Source: Liolophura sinensis (taxonomy: Eukaryota > Mollusca > Polyplacophora > Chitonida > Chitonidae). Taken from it: a stretch of DNA of 64,000 nt. The position numbers were made by a program, and so were the translations under genes. Shown here one piece after another: positions 58,316 through 64,000 of the stretch. The stretch is from the NCBI RefSeq assembly GCF_032854445.1, contig NC_088296.1, positions 18,529,485 through 18,593,484 on the forward strand, read 5' to 3'. How positions within the stretch are numbered: position 1 is the stretch's first letter; each line of letters opens with the position of its first letter. The notes below the pieces were generated by a model. The model was not told the DNA's origin. It did no database searches and worked only from the letters and a program-made list of their open reading frames with translations.

Positions 58316-60135
58316 TACATTATACTGACTGCGGGACAATATGTCACATTATACTGACAGCGGGACAATATGTCACCTTATACTGACAGCGGGACAATAT
58401 GTCACATTACGCTGACAGCGGGAATATATGTCACATTATACTGACAGGGGGACTATATGTCACATTATACTGACAGCGGGACTATATATGTCACATTATA
58501 CTGACAGCGGGACTATATGTCACATTATACTGACAGCGGGACAATATGCCACACTATACTGACAGGGGGACTATATGTCACATTATACTGACACCGAGAC
58601 TTTATGTCACATTATACTGACAGCGGGACAATATGTCACATTATACTGACAGCGGGACAATATGCCACACTATACTGACAGGGGGACTACATGTCACATT
58701 ATGCTGACAGCGGGACAACATGTCACATTATACTGACAGCGGGACAATATGTCACATTATACTGCCAGCGGGACAATATGCCACACTATACTGACAGGGG
58801 GACTATATGTCACATTACGCTGACAGGGGGACAATATGTCACATTATACTGACAGCGGCACAATATGTCACATTATACTGACAGCGGGACAACATGTCAC
58901 ATTATAGGCCTACTGACAGCGGGACAATATGTCACATTATACTGACAGCGGGACAATATGCCACACTATACTGACAGGGGGACTATATGTCACATTATAC
59001 TGACAGCGGGACAACATGTCACATTATACTGCCAGCGGGACAATATGTCACATTATACTGACAGCGGGACAATATGCCACACTATACTGACAGGGGGACT
59101 ATATGTCACATTATGCTGACAGCGGGACAACATGTCACATTATACTGCCAGCGGGACAATATGTCACATTATACTGACAGCGGGACAATATGTCACATTA
59201 TACTGACAGCAGGACAATATGCCACACTATACTGACAGGGGGACTATATGTCACATTATGCTGACAGCGGGACAACATGTCACATTATACTGACAGCGGG
59301 ACAATATGTCACATTATACTGCCAGCGGGACAATATGCCACACTATACTGACAGGGGGACTATATGTCACATTATGCTGACAGCGGGACAACATGTCACA
59401 TTATACTGACAGCGGGACAATATGTCACATTATACTGACAGCGGGACTTTATGTCACATTATACTGACAGCGGGACAATATGTCACATTATACTGACAGG
59501 GGGACTATATGTCACATTATACTGACAGGGGGACTATATGTCACATTATACTGACAGCGGGACTATATGTCACATTATACTGACAGCGGGACTATATGTC
59601 ACATTATACTGACAGCGGGACTATATGTCACATTATACTGACAGCGGGACAATATGTCATATTATACTGACAGGGGGACTATATGTCACATTATACTGAC
59701 AGGGGGACTATATGTCACATTATACTGACAGGGGGACTATATGTCACATTATACTGACAGGGGGACTATATGTCACATTATACTGACAGCGGGACAATAT
59801 GTCACATTATACTGACAGCGGGACAATATGTCACATTATACTGACAGGGGGACTATATGTCACATTATACTGACAGCGGGACTATATGTCACATTATACT
59901 GACAGCGGGACAAAAGGTCACATTATACTGACAGCGGGACAATATGTCACATTATACTGACACCGTGATTTTATATCACATTATACTGACAGCGGGACTA
60001 TGTGTCAGATTATACTGACAGCGGGACTATGTGTCAGATTATACTTACATCGGGGCAATATGCCACACTATACTGACAGCGTTTTCAATATGTCACATTA
60101 TACGGCCAGCGGGACAATATGCCACATTATACTAC
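58316..60135. repeat. 29-bp satellite, about 62 copies
   Basis: Unit actgacagcgggacaatatg plus tcacattat, with recurring variants (ggggac tatatg; gccacac). The unit matches an internal segment of the dispersed repeat at 60685 and 63262 (cagtcacattatactgacaa). The right flank continues into acaatcattcatgt as those copies do. Confidence 0.95.
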
Positions 60136-60684
60136 AATCATTCATGTCTCCCTATGTTGCATTTGTATACAAGCGCATCTAGGCCTACCCTACAACTTAT
60201 CATATTATCTCGTATATTCAATGAAGACAATCTGTCTTTTATAAAATACACCCCTGTAAAACAAAATATTCTTTGGCTTAAAAGCATGTCAATTTAAACT
60301 AAAGCAGAGCCAAAGAACTCTGATTCTACTTTTATAATTGGCGTCCATATAGGTAGATCTACGTGTTAAACCTATACGGAACTGAAAAGTTGGTGGACAA
60401 TATTGGGTTTGATCTCTTCATCAACAATCACCATCTTAAGACCAATTAACTTACATGGTAGGAAGGCCACTTAAGACAAGATCAAAGGTCTATAGGCCAC
60501 GTATTTTCACGTACATGTATATAGACGTCAATTGTGGTCCTTTTAGACCTTGTTCAGCATCTTACATCTGGTTCTCGTCTCTTTGGTCGCCTTTTTGTTA
60601 AATAAATCCCTAACTAACACTAATTAATATTTGCCTGATGTATGTTTGTATGCTTGAGGTTTTACATCGTACATAACAATGTTT
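60136..60684. other. intergenic, no gene seen
   Basis: The first about 40 bp continue the dispersed repeat that hosts the satellite; the rest shows no feature. Confidence 0.4.
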
Positions 60685-60950
60685 CCGTCATATGACGACA
60701 GGCAGTCCTTAGGTGTGTGTACATATACTATGTTTTCTTGTGGCAGGACGAGTCCATGCTGCCAAAGTGCTGGCACAGCTATCATGCCGAAAACACCAGA
60801 CATGACACCCTATCCAGTCACATTATACTGACAACGAGACAATCATTCATGTTTCCTTGCCTTAATCTCTTAGCGCTCAGAATTTTTAAATTTTTTGGTA
60901 TCACACCACCAGGTCAAATGAATCTAAATTTTGGGAGTAACTGAAAAAAG
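60685..60950 (+). mobile_element. dispersed repeat, same family as 28478
   Basis: tccttaggtgtgtgtacata, atcatgccgaaaacaccaga, cagtcacattatactgacaa and tttccttgccttaatctctt in order. An unexpanded relative of the satellite host. Confidence 0.7.
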
Positions 60951-61454
60951 CACGAACAACCCCACTCATCACTGACTGCACTTTAGACAATGGATGCTGT
61001 AGACAGGTAGAATATTTCTTTTCCCCTACTTAACAGCTTTTGCAGCTCTCATATCAAATAAATCTCTGCTAGCTCTCAGAATTGCTAAGCACGACGTTAA
61101 ACCTCAAGCATACATATACATAGTCTGCTCGTCCTTCAGAAAACATAATATGGTCTGTTGTCTACGTGATATAAAATTATACATAAAGGTTCTGTTAGAC
61201 TAATATGATATTTTGTTGAACACGATACGGTGTTATAATAACAGAATATATTCTAGCATCACTCAGAGCTTCTGTTAAAGTTAATATATGTACATACTCA
61301 TGAACAAATTTAACCATGCACTACAGATCGCGGCCGCATTCGCCGATAATGTGAGTTCCAACAAAGAGGGCATACCCAGCTAGGTACTGTTAACACATAA
61401 AAGGAAAACATACATTTGTATGATATCAGACAATAGTAAAGAATTGTTTTTAAA
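60951..61454. other. intergenic, no gene seen
   Basis: No coding or ordered repeat signal recognised. Confidence 0.4.
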
Positions 61455-61590
61455 AACATTCTGGATAGGGATCCAGATCTGGATGACCAGAAAATGTTAT
61501 AGATTGTAGGCCTGCGCGTAGGCCAAACCTTGCACAAAATTTCATCCAAATGACGGGCACACACAGACGCGCGCCGCGCGTACACACAGA
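61455..61590 (+). mobile_element. 3' end of an interspersed element
   Basis: gatccagatctggatgacca, then aaaatttcatccaaatgacg leading into the acacagac tract. This 3' end, with a gacagaca tail, is typical of widespread invertebrate retroelements; family assignment is from memory. Confidence 0.5.
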
Positions 61591-62300
61591 CAGACACACC
61601 GACACACAGAAAAGTAGACAAAAAAATTCACAGACAGACAGACAAACCTGTGTGTTTGTGTGACACACAGAAACATAAAACAGACACATCCACACACAAA
61701 CATACCGAAACACAGAAACATAGAGAAAAAATCCACAAACAGACAAACACACCAATACATGGACACACAGAAACATAGACAGTCACATCCACAAACAAAC
61801 AAACACACCGACACACAGAAACACAGACGGACACATTCACACAGAGACATACACACCGACACACAGAAAAATAGACAGACACACAAAGACATACACACAT
61901 AGACAGACACACCGACACACAGAAACATAGACAGACAGAATCACAAAGAGACAGACACACTGACACATAGAAAAATAGAAAGATAGTCAGACACATAGAA
62001 AAATAGAAAGATAGTCAGACACACGCACACACAGACAGACACATACAGATACACACACAGACACCCAGACACAAAGGCAGACAGGCAGTCAAATGGTCAG
62101 ACACAGACAGACAAGAACAGACAGACACACAGACAAAGGCACAGAAAAACGAACGGACTGACACACAGAAACATTACAACATTCACACACAGGCATACAC
62201 GTGCATATGCAGGATCGGACACAGACAGACAGACAGACAGACAGACATATTTAGGCAAACATATACAGACAAATAAAGACAGACACATACACATACAGTC
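61557..62300. repeat. (gaca/cacacaga)n low-complexity tract
   Basis: About 740 bp of imperfect acacagacaga-type repeats with a looser unit of about 28 bp (cacaccgacacacagaaaca). It is open in many frames on both strands for compositional reasons. Confidence 0.9.
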
Positions 62301-63261
62301 AGTTAATGAAACAGATGAACGCCCCTAGTCACTAGTCACAAAACAATTATTGCATTACTTCACGAGCCCACACATATGATAACTCGCTGACTTGCAGGTG
62401 AATATACAGCATAGGCCTACCTTTTATTGCATCGTTCACGTGTATAGCATGAATAAGTGTAGCTGGGCCCACAATGTTTGTTGTAATGTTGAAATTATTA
62501 CAACACCTTGCGTTTTATATACGTGTATACACATCAAGGGGAATTCATACAGATACGTATTTTTCCTTCAACAACTGACACTGTACAACAAGTGGTGAGA
62601 CTTATTCAAGCACGACTGTATGGTATATGTTCATAATATCCAGCGGATTTGCGCAGGGTAGTGTCAAACACATTTGGAGTAATTACATGATATTGTTATC
62701 TCGAAGACAGCATCGCCGGAGCGTTAAAGAGGTCAGCCTTTGCCTTTGCCAAAACGTGTTTATGTTCATGTGAGACATAATACACACCAAGGTGATTTTT
62801 TATTTGCTGATATCTATTTAAGGGTGTGTTTACTGTTGCCCCCTACCGCTTCTCATCAGGTATACGGAGGTATACAGAGGCTCTTGAAGAGGCCAGACAG
62901 AACACATGTATGTGTTGTACACAACCTGTGGAGGACTTACGCGCTAGAGAGTGAGTATATATAGACATATATACACGTACTGTTGTATGACTGTGCAAGG
63001 TTTACTGGTCGAACGTTCGGGTAATTATTTGGCTCTCAGCCCTTAACAACCATGCTTGGCGCGAGTTCGAATCCAGCTGTTTCTGGGTCTGCTGCGGCTT
63101 TAGATCAGGAAATTTCTTGTGTTCATTTTGAGAGGCCCAAAACATTACTGAACATAGTTATACATGTATACTGAAGATAACGGCTTGATCTTAGTTTATA
63201 TGATGACTGTTGAAAACTTGTCATGATCGGATGTAAACGCAATGTGAACGCAAAGTGAATT
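62301..63261. other. intergenic, no gene seen
   Basis: No coding gene. A tRNA-like B-box (gcgagttcgaatccagctg at about 63060) suggests an old tRNA-SINE remnant at 63020-63100. Confidence 0.4.
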
Positions 63262-63470
63262 TTTCAGTCATATGACGACGAGGAGTCATTAGGTGTGTGT
63301 ATATATCTTTTGTCTTCTTGTTGCACCGCATGTCCATGCCGCCACTGAAGTATTATGCCGAAAACACCAGTCATGACACCCCACTCAGTGACGTTATACT
63401 GACAACGGGCCAACGAGTCACGTTTCTTTGCTCTAACCTTAAAATGCTGAGTGCCAATTCAGACTGCAAC
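63262..63470 (+). mobile_element. dispersed repeat, same family as 28478
   Basis: gtcattaggtgtgtgtatat, tattatgccgaaaacaccag, gttatactgacaacgggcca and ctttgctctaaccttaaaat in order. Confidence 0.7.
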
Positions 63471-63544
63471 AAGTACCATTTGTCTTAATTTTGGTGTGAC
63501 TCGACCCGGTATTGATTCGATCCGGAATGTACACGTATATATAC

Positions 63545-63592
63545 ATGTATAAGTGAAATCTTCATGTGTACGGCGTAAAACACCGGTCAAAT
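63545..63592 (+). mobile_element. main SINE, tail fragment
   Basis: tataagtgaaatcttcatgt, then acggcgtaaaacaccggtca: only the last 48 bp of the SINE. Confidence 0.65.
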
Positions 63593-63639
63593 AACCGCAT
63601 GCATGCTTGAGATACCTGACTCTAAAGGGTCACAGACCT

Positions 63640-63712
63640 CTTCGGTGACACAGTAGTTAGAGCTTCTGCCTTTAATGCGGGAGACCTGGGATCAAACCCG
63701 GGTGGTGTCATC
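63640..63712 (+). other. tRNA-like sequence (SINE head or decayed tRNA)
   Basis: Folds roughly as a tRNA: gtgacac/gtgtcat acceptor stem, gtagttagagc D-arm, tctgc/gcggg anticodon stem and a gggatcaaaccc B-box. Stems have mismatches and no CCA or terminator is evident, so a SINE head is more likely than a working tRNA. Confidence 0.4.
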
Positions 63713-63851
63713 TCAAAGGCTATAAAAATGGTACACTTAGTTGCCTCGTGGCGTTTAGAGCTGGGAGGAAATTTATTAAACCGTAAACACGCACTCCCTG
63801 TACATGTATGTATGCGTGCTTTGCTTGTTACATCATCATTGACAATTTTTC

Positions 63852-64000
63852 AGTCAAAGGAATCATTAGGTGTGTGTAAATTTACCGTTTCTTCTTGTGT
63901 CAGGGTAAGTCACTGTGCTGCTATCACTGATGTATCATGCTGAAGACACCAGACATGACACCCCATCCAAATACATTATATTGGCCAGCCAGGCATGTTT
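63852..64000 (+). mobile_element. dispersed repeat, same family as 28478 (cut by window end)
   Basis: aatcattaggtgtgtgtaaa, atcatgctgaagacaccaga and catgacaccccatccaaata in order; continues beyond the window. Confidence 0.65.

Noticed and set aside
58316-60135. Possible CRISPR-like array
   Set aside because: Units are contiguous 29-bp repeats with no unique spacers; the genome is eukaryotic.
4190-60135. Excess of tandem periods divisible by three (24, 24, 27, 45, 81, 93, 102)
   Set aside because: About 7 of 15 against an expected 5; too few to mean anything, and open frames draw the eye to them.
61310-62294. Several Cys/Val-rich minus-strand frames
   Set aside because: Translation of the gaca/caca low-complexity tract only.
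63640-63712. Functional tRNA gene
   Set aside because: Stem mismatches, no clear terminator, and a setting full of tRNA-derived repeats.

Overview
The window is eukaryotic, intron-rich and packed with repeats. A tRNA-derived SINE occurs in more than 25 copies, with several MITE families and about 20 minisatellite arrays. Gene content and repeat style suggest a marine lophotrochozoan, most likely a mollusc; this is inference, since I could not search a database.

Layout. At 448-2282 (+) lie the last two exons of a membrane-anchored RING E3 ligase resembling RNF180; its 5' exons are outside the window. From about 2.3 to 18.8 kb I see no gene, only MITEs, SINEs and two minisatellites. From 57.2 down to 18.8 kb on the minus strand runs one gene: a NEK9-type (NEK8/NEK9 clade) protein kinase. 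I reconstructed 31 coding exons whose splice phases agree throughout and give about 1,458 codons. The order is: basic N-terminus; a domain resembling bacterial DUF4347; a complete NEK kinase; an RCC1 beta-propeller; low-complexity Ser-rich and acidic linkers with a NEK9-like WLKEEL motif; a C-terminal coiled coil. From 57.5 to 64 kb is 5' flank with a 1.8-kb satellite, a (GACA)n-type tract and dispersed repeats.

Main discovery. In this gene the 3' ends of at least five coding exons (6, 8, 15, 23, 30), each with its 5' splice site and the start of the following intron, are tandemly duplicated downstream. They form a series from 2 diverged copies to 34. In the two largest arrays the repeat junction also creates a 3' splice site, so each unit is a complete potential mini-exon. 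One array carries 45-nt in-frame copies of the kinase alpha-C segment with 57-nt introns; the other carries 50-nt catalytic-loop (HRD) copies. Such series of exon-end arrays in one kinase gene are, to my knowledge, not a described system.

Second, the N-terminal DUF4347-like domain fused to a NEK kinase is unusual. It keeps the Cys motif but appears to lack the His of the HG motif. Third, two minisatellites can be traced to single-copy segments of dispersed elements elsewhere in this window.
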